Shown one piece after another: positions 46,988-55,900 of a DNA stretch of 64,000 nucleotides (position 1 is the first letter of the stretch; every line of letters starts with the position of its first letter). Below the pieces are notes generated by a model that was given only the letters and a program-made list of their open reading frames with translations, was not told where the DNA came from and did no database searches. Source of the stretch: DASCNA01 sp036011305 (GTDB taxonomy: Bacteria; Verrucomicrobiota; Lentisphaeria; Victivallales; GWF2-38-69); assembly GCA_036011305.1 (NCBI GenBank), contig DASCNA010000095.1:1-64000 (forward strand), written 5' to 3'. A program made the position numbers and the translations under genes.

Positions 46988-48745
46988 TTATGCTTTAGTA
47001 TCTAATTCGTCAAGTCCTGAATTTTCAAAAGCTTCACCCATATCAACTAAAGCTTCACCGGCTTTGAGTGCTTCAGCTACTTTTTCGCCTTCTTTAGTAA
47101 GATCTTCGTGTGAATAATCTTTTTGAGCTGCTTTAATACTAAGTCCAATTCTTCTGTCATCTTTATCAATTTTGATGACACGAGCTTGAACATCCTGACC
47201 AATTTTTAATACATCTTTAACTTTGTCGATATGATTGTCACTAATTTGTGAAACGTGAATCAGACCGTCAATTTTATGAGAAAGTTCTATGAATGCGCCG
47301 AAAGCAGTAATTTTTGTTACTTTACCTTCAACGATATCACCAATTTTGTAGAATGTATCTATATTTTTCCATGGGTCTTCTTCAAGTTGTTTCATTCCCA
47401 GAGAAATACGCTGCTGTTCAGGAGCAATTGCTAAAATAACGGCTTCTACTTCATCGCCGTTTTTCAAAAGTTCAGCAGGATTGTTTATTTTACGAGTCCA
47501 TGACATATCTGAAACATGAATCATACCATCTATATCGTTTTCAATTTCAATGAATGCGCCATAGCTGGTCATATTTCTAACTTTACCTTTGATTTTGCTT
47601 CCAACAGGATATTTTTCGGCTAAAACTTCCCATGGATTTGGTGTTGTCTGACGTAAACCGAGGGAAATCTTCTTAGTATCAGGCTGCATATCAAGAACGA
47701 TAGCTTCAACTTCGTCGCCTAAGTTAACTACTTCTGTAGCTCTGCTTATGCGTTTAGTCCATGACATTTCTGAAACATGAATTAGACCTTCAATTCCATT
47801 TTCTACTTCAACGAAAGCTCCATAAGGCATAATATTAACAACTTTACCTTTTACTTTACTTCCAACAGGATATTTCTCAGCTACTGTTTCCCAAGGATTT
47901 TTAGTTTTTTGTTTAAGTCCGAGTGACACTCTTTCTTTATCATAATCAATATCAAGAATCATTACATCAAGTTCCTGACCTACTTCCAGCATTTCTGAAG
48001 GATGAGATATTCTTCCCCATGACATGTCTGTAATATGAAGTAGTCCGTCAACTCCGCCCATATCAATAAATGCACCGAAATCTGTAATATTTTTGATAAT
48101 ACCTTTGTAGATTTCGCTTTTTTTCATTTCTTTTAATAGCGTAGAACGTTTATCAGCTCTATCTGCTTCAAGAAGTTCTCTTCTTGAAATGACAATATTT
48201 TTTCTTTCTTCATTGATCTTAACGATTTTAAAATCGTAAACAAGACCAATCAGATCATCTAAGTTTCTTACAGGAACAATATCAATCTGTGAGCCAGGCA
48301 AGAATGATTCAACACCTTCAACATCTACAATAATACCGCCTTTAACGCGATGTTTCATAGTACCTTTAACAATGCTGCCTTCATTGTAAGTAGAAGTAAT
48401 TCTAGCCCAGTCTTTAAGAAATCTGGCTTTTTGTATACTTAAGACAGGTTGGTTTTTATCATTTTCAATTTCTTCAAGTAGAACATCAAGTTTATCATTT
48501 ATCTTTACAGTATCCCAGTCAGTGAATTCCTCTTTAGAAATAAAGCCTTCTGCTTTACAGCCGATATCTACAAGTACTCCGTTATCTCTTTTTTCTGCTA
48601 CTCTGCCCTGAATAATTGAACCGACAGTAAATCCGCTTGTGCTGCTACTGTCCATTAGAGATTCCATGGAAGGCATGTTTTCTAAGTCTAGGAAGGATGG
48701 TAAGTTTAATTCTTTGATTGTTTTGTTAGTTGGTTGAGTTGACAT
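46988..48745 (-). CDS. rpsA: 30S ribosomal protein S1
   Basis: A 585-residue protein with six S1 RNA-binding domains, starting at about 39, 122, 208, 293, 380 and 467. The later ones carry the clear GxFVE/D....GLIHVSEMSW pattern (for example YGAFVEVENGIEGLIHVSEM). It holds mRNA on the small ribosomal subunit. ATG 48745 has no good Shine-Dalgarno, which is usual for rpsA because S1 controls its own translation. Confidence 0.95.
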   Translation of the reverse strand: MSTQPTNKTIKELNLPSFLDLENMPSMESLMDSSSTSGFTVGSIIQGRVAEKRDNGVLVDIGCKAEGFISKEEFTDWDTVKINDKLDVLLEEIENDKNQPVLSIQKARFLKDWARITSTYNEGSIVKGTMKHRVKGGIIVDVEGVESFLPGSQIDIVPVRNLDDLIGLVYDFKIVKINEERKNIVISRRELLEADRADKRSTLLKEMKKSEIYKGIIKNITDFGAFIDMGGVDGLLHITDMSWGRISHPSEMLEVGQELDVMILDIDYDKERVSLGLKQKTKNPWETVAEKYPVGSKVKGKVVNIMPYGAFVEVENGIEGLIHVSEMSWTKRISRATEVVNLGDEVEAIVLDMQPDTKKISLGLRQTTPNPWEVLAEKYPVGSKIKGKVRNMTSYGAFIEIENDIDGMIHVSDMSWTRKINNPAELLKNGDEVEAVILAIAPEQQRISLGMKQLEEDPWKNIDTFYKIGDIVEGKVTKITAFGAFIELSHKIDGLIHVSQISDNHIDKVKDVLKIGQDVQARVIKIDKDDRRIGLSIKAAQKDYSHEDLTKEGEKVAEALKAGEALVDMGEAFENSGLDELDTKA

Positions 48746-48802
48746 TTTTAATTAGTTTCCGTTTGATTTGTTGTTACTTTAATTGTTTATGTTAATAAAA
48801 AT

Positions 48803-48828
48803 TGACTCCTTACGTTCCAAGGAGTCAT
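48803..48828 (-). terminator. Terminator between the EF-G-like gene and rpsA
   Basis: Stem TGACTCCTT/AAGGAGTCA with a seven-base loop; on the reverse strand followed by ATTTTTATT. Confidence 0.88.
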
Positions 48829-48890
48829 AAATAAATTATCTAAAGTATTAATTTTTTGTGAAATTTCAAATAACAATATAAAAATACTGT

Positions 48891-50903
48891 CTATTTGGTT
48901 GCTTCTTCAAGTTCTTTTTTGTGGTTTTTAATTATCTCTTTAGCAACATTTGAAGGAACCATTTCATATCTTGAAAATTTCATATCCACAGAACCGTTAC
49001 CCTGTGTAATACTTCTTACTTCCGTAGCATATCTTGAAAGTTCAGATAAAGGAACATCTGCTTTCACTACCTGCATACCTTCTTCTACACCCATGCCGAG
49101 GATTCTACCTCTTTTCTGATTTAAGTCACCACTGATATCGCCCATATACTGATCAGGAATAGTGATTTTTAATGCCTGAATAGGTTCAAGTAGAATAGGT
49201 TTAGATTTTTCTACTGCATCACGGAATGCTGCTCTTGAAGCAATTTTGAATGCCATTTCTGAAGAGTCAACATCATGAAATTTTCCATCATATACAGTAA
49301 CTGTAATATTTTCAACATTACATCCAGCTAAAGGTCCATCGACCATTGCTTCCAGAACGCCTTTTTCTACAGCAGGAATATAATTTTTAGGAATATTTCC
49401 GCCGACAACAGCATTTTTGAATTCATATCCTTCAGTGTTTGGCTCTACTCTTAAGTAAACTTCAGCAAATTGTCCGTGTCCACCTGTCTGTTTTTTGTGT
49501 CTGTAATGTCCTTCTCCATTTGATGTAATTGTTTCTCTGTAAGGTATTCTTGGACTGTCGGTGTTTACTTCAACTTTACTATCTTCCTTCAATTTTTTAA
49601 TTACCAATGATAGATGTTGATCGCCCATTCCAGAAAGAAGCATTTCATGTGTTTCAGGATGTCTTTCAAGTTTAACTGTTGGATCACTTGCTGATATTTT
49701 ATTTAAACCTGTACCAATTTTATCTTCTTCACCGCTTTTTGCTGCAGTGATTGCATATGACATAATAGGACAAGGGAACACCATAGGAGCTAGTTCCGGA
49801 GCTTTACTGGAAGTAGCAAGTGTATTATCTAAAGAAGTAGATTTTAATTTAACCATGGCACCGATTGTGCCAGGGACAGCTTCTGTTAATTTATCCTGAT
49901 TTTTTCCATTTAGCAGAAGTATGCTTCCAAAACGTTCTTTAGTATTTTTTGTAACATTGAATATTTCAGAATCTGATTTAAATGTTCCGTTATATACTCT
50001 GAAGAAAACTAACTGGCCTAAGAACGGGTCAGTTATTGATTTGAAAACTTTAGCTAGTCCTGTACCTGTTTCTGATACTTCAATTTTACTTCCGTCTTCT
50101 GTAGGAACCTTCCTAGATAAAGGAGTTGGAAAAAGGTTGACAATACTATTCATTAATTCCTCAATTCCCAAATCTTTTTCTACACTTCCAAAAAATACAG
50201 GAACCAATGAACCTTCCTGAATAGCTTTTGTCAGTCCTTCTGATTTTTCTTCTTCTGTAAGTTTTTCTCCATCTAAATAACGCATCATCAGTTCTTCGTT
50301 AGATTCAGCTACTGTATCCATGATCTGTTCACAGTATTCTTCTGCGTCTTCAGGTACATCATCATCACGAAGAATATTTACTACTTTACTAAAATTTGCT
50401 GCATCTGCATTTGGAACAGTAATAGGAATACAAATTGTTTTTCCATAAGTTTCGCGTATTTGTTTAACAACTTTATGATAATCTGCTGTTTCTTTGTCCA
50501 TTCCGTTAACAAAAAAAGCTCTTGGAACATTATTTTTCTTTGCTATTTTCCAGGCTCTAGCACTGCCAACAAGTAATCCGTCTACTGCATCTACAACAAT
50601 AAGTGCCATATCTGAATTTGAAATTGCAGCTATTGGCTCTGCTACAAATTCTCCATATCCAGGAGTATCAGTGAAATAAAAATTATGCTTTTTCCATTCA
50701 CAGTTTAAAGCTGTTGCATAAATACTGCTCTGCTTTGCCTGTTCTTCTGGTGTATAGTCAGACACACTGTTCCCCGCAGTAGTTTTTCCCAACCTATCTA
50801 CTTTGCCTGCTTTAAAAAGGATCAAATCTGAAAGAGATGTTTTTCCTGAATTTAAATGGCCAGCGATTGAGAAGTTTCTAACATTATTTGCCGAAATTTT
50901 CAT
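48891..50903 (-). CDS. EF-G-like translation GTPase (paralogue type)
   Basis: A 670-residue member of the EF-G/EF-2 family with all five domains. The G1 loop is GHLNSGKTS near 16, G3 DTPGY near 80 and G4 NGMD near 133, where canonical EF-G has GHIDAGKTT, DTPGH and NKMD. The effector region lacks the usual RGITI and reads EEQAKQSSIYA. Those changes and the short length match the EF-G II/TM_1651-like paralogues rather than the main elongation factor. Role uncertain: back-translocation, recycling or stress. It does not lie with rpsL-rpsG-tuf. GGAG precedes ATG 50903. Confidence 0.85.
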   Translation of the reverse strand: MKISANNVRNFSIAGHLNSGKTSLSDLILFKAGKVDRLGKTTAGNSVSDYTPEEQAKQSSIYATALNCEWKKHNFYFTDTPGYGEFVAEPIAAISNSDMALIVVDAVDGLLVGSARAWKIAKKNNVPRAFFVNGMDKETADYHKVVKQIRETYGKTICIPITVPNADAANFSKVVNILRDDDVPEDAEEYCEQIMDTVAESNEELMMRYLDGEKLTEEEKSEGLTKAIQEGSLVPVFFGSVEKDLGIEELMNSIVNLFPTPLSRKVPTEDGSKIEVSETGTGLAKVFKSITDPFLGQLVFFRVYNGTFKSDSEIFNVTKNTKERFGSILLLNGKNQDKLTEAVPGTIGAMVKLKSTSLDNTLATSSKAPELAPMVFPCPIMSYAITAAKSGEEDKIGTGLNKISASDPTVKLERHPETHEMLLSGMGDQHLSLVIKKLKEDSKVEVNTDSPRIPYRETITSNGEGHYRHKKQTGGHGQFAEVYLRVEPNTEGYEFKNAVVGGNIPKNYIPAVEKGVLEAMVDGPLAGCNVENITVTVYDGKFHDVDSSEMAFKIASRAAFRDAVEKSKPILLEPIQALKITIPDQYMGDISGDLNQKRGRILGMGVEEGMQVVKADVPLSELSRYATEVRSITQGNGSVDMKFSRYEMVPSNVAKEIIKNHKKELEEATK

Positions 50904-51036
50904 AATTATTATGATCTCCGATATTTTATTTTAATTGTGTTAATATAAAAAATTAATTTTATCTACATTTAAAGACGATAAGTATAATATTGTTTTTTAT
51001 GTATTACAAAAGTGAAAAATAATATTTTAATGAATA

Positions 51037-51585
51037 TTAGAAAAAATCACTGTCACTCAACTTCTTAAACGATGGATGAGATAGATCTCTTTTTGATAAT
51101 ATAGGATCTGATATTGGCCAGTTAATATTAATTTCCGGATCATCCCATAAAAATCCGCGTTCATCTTTAGGTGAATAATATTCATCACACTTATATAAGA
51201 ATTCAGCATAATCACTTAAAACACAAAAACCATGAGCAAAACCTCTGGGTATAAAAACCTGTTTTTTGTTTTCAGCTGTTATAATAAAACTTTCCCATTG
51301 TCCAAAAGTAGGAGATTTTTTTCTTACATCAACAACTACATCAAATACTTCACCCAAGGTTGCACGAATAAGTTTTGACTGTCCAGGATTTAACTGGTAG
51401 TGAAGTCCTCTCAATGTTCCTTTAGTTGATGCAGAATGGTTGTCCTGAACAAACTCTGCCCCAATACCGATGTCTTCATATTTCTTCCTGTTATAACTTT
51501 CTAAAAAAAAACCGCGATTGTCATCGAACACAGTAGGTTCAATTACCAAAATTCCATCAAGTTTACAAGTACTTACTTTCATCAA
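51037..51585 (-). CDS. rfbC: dTDP-4-dehydrorhamnose 3,5-epimerase
   Basis: A 182-residue cupin. FDDNRGFFLESYN near 20, FVQDNHSASTKGTLRGLHYQ near 45 (including the catalytic His of RGLHYQ), FIPRGFAHGFCVLSD near 113 and the active-site Tyr region FLYKCDEYYSP near 131 are all present. It makes dTDP-L-rhamnose precursor for surface glycans. The partner rfbA/B/D genes are not in the window. Confidence 0.93.
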   Translation of the reverse strand: MMKVSTCKLDGILVIEPTVFDDNRGFFLESYNRKKYEDIGIGAEFVQDNHSASTKGTLRGLHYQLNPGQSKLIRATLGEVFDVVVDVRKKSPTFGQWESFIITAENKKQVFIPRGFAHGFCVLSDYAEFLYKCDEYYSPKDERGFLWDDPEININWPISDPILSKRDLSHPSFKKLSDSDFF

Positions 51586-51816
51586 CGATTAACCCTGAAT
51601 TTACTTTAAATATTTTAACAAGTTGAATAGAATATAAATGGCAAAAAAATATATTTCCATTAAAATTTGGGAAATAATTAAATTGAAGTTACCTGAACTG
51701 AATTAATCTTTCTGTGAATTAAACTAAAGATTACTTTTTATTTCGTCATAATTAGTTTAAATTATAATTTTTATTGTTAAATATTCATACTTATTAAATA
51801 AATAATTTCAGAGGAT

Positions 51817-52605
51817 ATGATGAAATTAAAAGATTTTAAATTAAAAAAAGCTAACAAAGAAAAAATTTCACTCATAACATGTTATGATTATAGCTTTGCT
51901 GAAATAATCAATGATACAGATATCGATTGTGTGTTAGTAGGTGATAGCGGTTCTATGGTAATGCATGGTTACCCTACAACAGTTCACGCTACAACTGAAA
52001 TGATGGCTGATATGATAAGAGCTGTGGCTAAGGGCGCCGCGGATAAATTTATAATTGGAGATATGCCTTTTCTTTCTTACCGCAGTGGCTTAGACAAAAC
52101 TATGGATTGTGTTGACAGTCTGATGAAAGCCGGAGCAAATGCTGTAAAACTTGAAGGAGTTGAAGGTAACAAGGAATTAATTAGACATATTATTGAATCC
52201 GGTGTGCCTGTTATGGGACATATAGGACTTACACCTCAATCCGTAAATGCTTTTGGCGGATATGTTGTTCAGGGCCGTGACCAGGAAAATGCTGATAGGC
52301 TTATTGAGGAAATTAAACTTCTTGAGGAATTAGGCTGCTTTGGTGTTGTACTGGAGTGTATTCCTGCTGACCTAGCTGAAAAAATGTCTAAAGCTGTTAA
52401 AATACCTACAATTGGGATTGGAGCCGGTTTTAACACAGACGGTCAGGTGTTGGTTTTACATGACATGCTGGGAATGAAGAAAGATTTAAATATGAAATTT
52501 CTCAGAAAATATTTGAATTTATATGATGAAGTAAAATCTGCTATCAATAAATATAATAAAGATGTAAAAGACGTTACTTTTCCAAATAAAAATGAATGTT
52601 TCTGA
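51817..52605 (+). CDS. panB: 3-methyl-2-oxobutanoate hydroxymethyltransferase
   Basis: A 262-residue enzyme making ketopantoate from alpha-ketoisovalerate and methylene-tetrahydrofolate. LITCYDYSFAEII near 20, VLVGDSGSMVMHGYPTT near 41, IGDMPFLSYRSG near 81, AVKLEGV near 112 and VMGHIGLTPQS near 131 match the family; GIGAGFNTDGQVLVLHDMLG closes it. AGAGGAT precedes ATG 51817. The stop is TGA 52603-52605, with an in-frame TAG four codons later. First gene of the pan operon. Confidence 0.95.
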   Translation: MMKLKDFKLKKANKEKISLITCYDYSFAEIINDTDIDCVLVGDSGSMVMHGYPTTVHATTEMMADMIRAVAKGAADKFIIGDMPFLSYRSGLDKTMDCVDSLMKAGANAVKLEGVEGNKELIRHIIESGVPVMGHIGLTPQSVNAFGGYVVQGRDQENADRLIEEIKLLEELGCFGVVLECIPADLAEKMSKAVKIPTIGIGAGFNTDGQVLVLHDMLGMKKDLNMKFLRKYLNLYDEVKSAINKYNKDVKDVTFPNKNECF

Positions 52606-53383
52606 TATGAAGATTAGAATTTTTGAAGATATCCCAGAGTGGACCAATTTTAGAAAATCAATTTCCAGTTCTAAATCTTTAGGTGTTGTGATGACTATGG
52701 GGGCACTTCACAGGGGACATCGCACTTTAATTGAACGTAGCAAGAAAGAGAATGATTTAACTGTTGTTACTATCTACCTTAACCCAACTCAGTTTAATAA
52801 TGAAAATGACCTTGATAACTATCCTTCTACATGGGATGATGATGTAAAAGTATTGGAATGCTTAGATGTAGATTTTTTATTGGCTCCTAGATATGATCAG
52901 ATATATCAGGATGATTATAGGTATGTTGTCACTGAGAATGATTTCAGTAAAATTTTATGCGGAGGCGCAAGGCCCGGGCATTTTGACGGTGTATTGACTG
53001 TTGTTATGAAGCTTTTAAACATAACTAAAGCAGATAGGGCTTATTTTGGAGAAAAAGATTATCAGCAGTTTCATCTTATAAAAGGAATGCGGGATGCTTT
53101 TTTTATTGATACTGAGATTATTCCCTGTGCTATAGCTCGGGAAAAAGATAACTTGGCTTTGAGCTCGAGGAATAAACTTTTGACTGCAGGAGGTAGAAAA
53201 TTAGCTGCTTTTTATGCTAAAGCTATAAGAGAAAATACTGAAATTGATAAAATAAAATTAAAACTTGAAAATAATAATATAAAAGTTGATTATCTGGAAG
53301 AAAGATATGGTCGTCGTTTTGCTGCAGTATTCATAGATGACGTAAGGTTAATTGATAATTTTGATTTGAAGGAGTTAGAATAA
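52592..53383 (+). CDS. panC: Pantoate-beta-alanine ligase
   Basis: Up to 263 residues. The frame opens at ATG 52592, inside panB, but ATG 52607 (one base after the panB stop, giving MKIRIFEDI) is the more usual start. MTMGALHRGHRTLIERS is the ATP-binding HxGH signature; FGEKDYQQFHLIKGM and LALSSRNKLL (KMSKS-like) follow. It joins pantoate and beta-alanine. Overlaps or touches its neighbours, so it is translationally coupled. Confidence 0.94.
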   Translation: MNVSDMKIRIFEDIPEWTNFRKSISSSKSLGVVMTMGALHRGHRTLIERSKKENDLTVVTIYLNPTQFNNENDLDNYPSTWDDDVKVLECLDVDFLLAPRYDQIYQDDYRYVVTENDFSKILCGGARPGHFDGVLTVVMKLLNITKADRAYFGEKDYQQFHLIKGMRDAFFIDTEIIPCAIAREKDNLALSSRNKLLTAGGRKLAAFYAKAIRENTEIDKIKLKLENNNIKVDYLEERYGRRFAAVFIDDVRLIDNFDLKELE

Positions 53384-53384
53384 G

Positions 53385-53753
53385 ATGGAAAGAACAATGT
53401 TAAAATCTAAAATACATATGGCTACAGTTACTGAGGCCAATTTAGAATATTTTGGTTCCATAAGCATTGGACCTGACATGAGAGCAAAAGCTGATATGAT
53501 ACCGTTTGAAAAAGTAGATATTTATAACTGTAATAACGGACAGAGATTTTCAACTTATGTGATTGAAACAGACAAGGAAGGTGAAATCTGTTTAAACGGC
53601 GCAGCTGCCAGACTTGTTGAAAAAGGTGATAAAGTTATTATCGCTTCTTATGCACAATACGGAGAAAGAGAAGCTTCTGAATTAAAACCTTATCTTGTTT
53701 TTGTTGATGATAAAAACAGTGTCAAAGAAGTAAGACGAGAAGTACCTAAATAA
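53385..53753 (+). CDS. panD: Aspartate 1-decarboxylase precursor
   Basis: A 122-residue pyruvoyl enzyme precursor that supplies beta-alanine to PanC. The self-cleavage site Gly24-Ser25 is in the normal place (YFGSISI), followed by YNCNNGQRFSTYVIE (Arg54-Tyr58 region) and ICLNGAAARLVEKGD. ATG lies one base after the panC stop. Last gene of the operon; a hairpin follows. Confidence 0.95.
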   Translation: MERTMLKSKIHMATVTEANLEYFGSISIGPDMRAKADMIPFEKVDIYNCNNGQRFSTYVIETDKEGEICLNGAAARLVEKGDKVIIASYAQYGEREASELKPYLVFVDDKNSVKEVRREVPK

Positions 53754-53778
53754 TATTTACTGAATATATAACATAGAC

Positions 53779-53819
53779 AATAATTAGTATTTCTCTTCTA
53801 TAAGTAAATACTAATTATT
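53779..53819. terminator. Bidirectional terminator between panD and the PAS regulator gene
   Basis: Near-perfect 14-bp inverted repeat, core TTAGTATTT/AAATACTAA, 13-base loop. It overlaps the last codons of the convergent gene. Confidence 0.75.
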
Positions 53820-55622
53820 ATTTGTGATATCTTTATAAACAGAGAGATAGTATTTTTTATTAATTAATGTTTTTTTTGAAAATTTGGCTTTTATTGTTCG
53901 AACTTCGCCATCGGGTCTGATAATTCTGAATTTTCTTTTGGAGGGGTAGGAGTTATCTTTATAATATTTAGCCTGTTTGGGTCTGTCTTCAGGATGAACA
54001 CAATGATTTAACCAAAACTCCGTTCCGCCTTCATAAAGTTTTTTTTCTGGGTAACCTAACATCTCAACTGCGGCCTGATTAAGAAAGTAAATATCTTTTC
54101 CCTTCAAGGCCGTAATAATGAACCCGTCAGATATTGAATTCAAGCAGAGTTCCAGGAGTTCTTTCATATCTTCTTTTTTCTTTTTTTCTGTAACATCTTT
54201 ACTGATTGTCAGTGTATATTCGGTTCCCAGGAATACTTTTTTTCGTCTAGTTGATTCTATCCAAACAATTTTGCCATCAGGTTTTATAACTCTGTACTCA
54301 TCATGTTCAGGCCATGTTCTTGAAATCAGGTATGTTTTTTCTCTTTCTCTATCATCTGGATGAATATAGTTAAGCCATAATTCAATTCCTGATTTATAAA
54401 ATTCTTCAGCAGTAAAACCGAAAATTTTATCTGTAGAGTTGTTAGAATATCTGGTAATATCCTTTTTAGATTTTTTATCAAAGCTGCTTAAAGTCAAAGC
54501 TGATTCCATCGCATCAACATTTAAACGGAGCAGTTCACTTATTTCTTCACTTTTTCTCTTTTCTGTAATATCCCTGATTACTGAACACATAAATTCTTTA
54601 TTTAACAGATGTTGAAATTCACATGTTGCCTCTATCAGACGTATGGAGCCGTCAGGCCTTATTATTCTGTATTCTCTTCGATCCGGCCAGAATTTGTTCC
54701 TATAATATTGGGTCTGTTCATCACGGTCATCAGGATGGACACAATTTTTTAACCAGAAATCCACTCCGCCTTTTTTATATTTTTCAGAAGATACGCCAGT
54801 TATTTGTTCTATCACTTCACTTACAAAAAAATATGAATTCTTTTCTATATCTCGAATACAGTATGCATCTGATACAGAGCTTAATGACAGTTCCAGCATT
54901 TCTCTTATTTCTTCAGTACGTTTTCTTTCAGTTATATCTACAAAAAAACCTGTCAATCCGGCTATTTTTCCCTCTGAATCAAATATCGGATATTTTGAAA
55001 TCAATCCCCATTTTTTTTTTCTAGTTCCAGGTATTGTCCCCTCAAAATCTACAAGAGGTTTGCCTGTTAATATTACATGTCTATCCTGCTTTTCATTAGT
55101 TCTGGCTTCATTATGACTGAAAAAATCATAATCATTGCGGTTTAACACGTGATCTTCTGTAAATTGAGATGATGTATCTTTAAGAAATTGGTGATTTACT
55201 GTAATATATTTCAGGCTGGTGTCTTTAACATAAAACATAAATTTCATAGATGTCATTATGGCTTTAATTATTGTTGTTGTCTGATTATATTTTTCAAACA
55301 TTTCTTCAAGTTTTGTGACAAACACTTTTTGAATGGCTTCCTGAGAGAAATCATCTTTACCTGAAAAAGCACGCCATGAATATGTCAAATCACTGATTTT
55401 ACCTTCAGATAAAGGATATTCAGGTTCCAGATCGGATATTTCGTTAACTGAAACATTCAGAATTTCAGCTAAAATTCTTGTTTTGCTTTCATTTGGTTTA
55501 GTTTTATTTTTTTCCCATGACCATACTGTACTTCTATTAACACCAACTTTTTTAGCAGCAAAAGTCATGTTGATTTTTTTCTTCAATCGAAGTGATTTGA
55601 ATTTTTCTGAATAAAACTCCAT
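53811..55622 (-). CDS. XRE-type DNA-binding regulator with four PAS domains
   Basis: A 603-residue one-component regulator. Residues 5-60 are a helix-turn-helix of the XRE/Cro type (MTFAAKKVGVNRSTVWSWE). Then four PAS-PAC units at about 110-235, 243-355, 367-480 and 490-600, each closing with a DITERKR/DVTEKKK-type linker; the last three share a repeated YRIIRPDG(S/E)xRxIEA block. There is no kinase, GGDEF or other output domain, so DNA binding itself must be the output. No membrane helix. It lies divergently from the carboxylase operon 278 bases away, and may regulate it (inference). Confidence 0.8.
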   Translation of the reverse strand: MEFYSEKFKSLRLKKKINMTFAAKKVGVNRSTVWSWEKNKTKPNESKTRILAEILNVSVNEISDLEPEYPLSEGKISDLTYSWRAFSGKDDFSQEAIQKVFVTKLEEMFEKYNQTTTIIKAIMTSMKFMFYVKDTSLKYITVNHQFLKDTSSQFTEDHVLNRNDYDFFSHNEARTNEKQDRHVILTGKPLVDFEGTIPGTRKKKWGLISKYPIFDSEGKIAGLTGFFVDITERKRTEEIREMLELSLSSVSDAYCIRDIEKNSYFFVSEVIEQITGVSSEKYKKGGVDFWLKNCVHPDDRDEQTQYYRNKFWPDRREYRIIRPDGSIRLIEATCEFQHLLNKEFMCSVIRDITEKRKSEEISELLRLNVDAMESALTLSSFDKKSKKDITRYSNNSTDKIFGFTAEEFYKSGIELWLNYIHPDDREREKTYLISRTWPEHDEYRVIKPDGKIVWIESTRRKKVFLGTEYTLTISKDVTEKKKKEDMKELLELCLNSISDGFIITALKGKDIYFLNQAAVEMLGYPEKKLYEGGTEFWLNHCVHPEDRPKQAKYYKDNSYPSKRKFRIIRPDGEVRTIKAKFSKKTLINKKYYLSVYKDITNNN

Positions 55623-55900
55623 AAATATATAAATTCTATAAATTCAGTTTAATTACTATCTTGCGAATTATTTTGATAAGTTATTCATTAAATAAAAATT
55701 TTATTGCTTTTGCACTGTTGCGTTTATCAATTAACACTATTAATACAACGCATTATGTTAAAAATACAACACCAAAATGTTAGATTGCTGAAATAATCTA
55801 TAATTTATTTTGAGTTTATCTTTATTTGATTTTTATTATAAATCATATTTAGAATAGTGAAATTTAAAAACAAACATCAAAAAAGGGGTAAATCGGGATA
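55623..55900. promoter_or_regulatory. Divergent control region, regulator versus transcarboxylase operon
   Basis: Near 55720-55770 short related words occur: TGTTGCGTTTATC, ATACAACGCATTATG and ATACAACACC, with TGCGTT/AACGCA as an inverted pair. They are candidate operator sites for the adjacent XRE-PAS regulator. AAAAAAGGGG lies before the carboxylase start. No clear box pair for the promoter. Confidence 0.3.
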
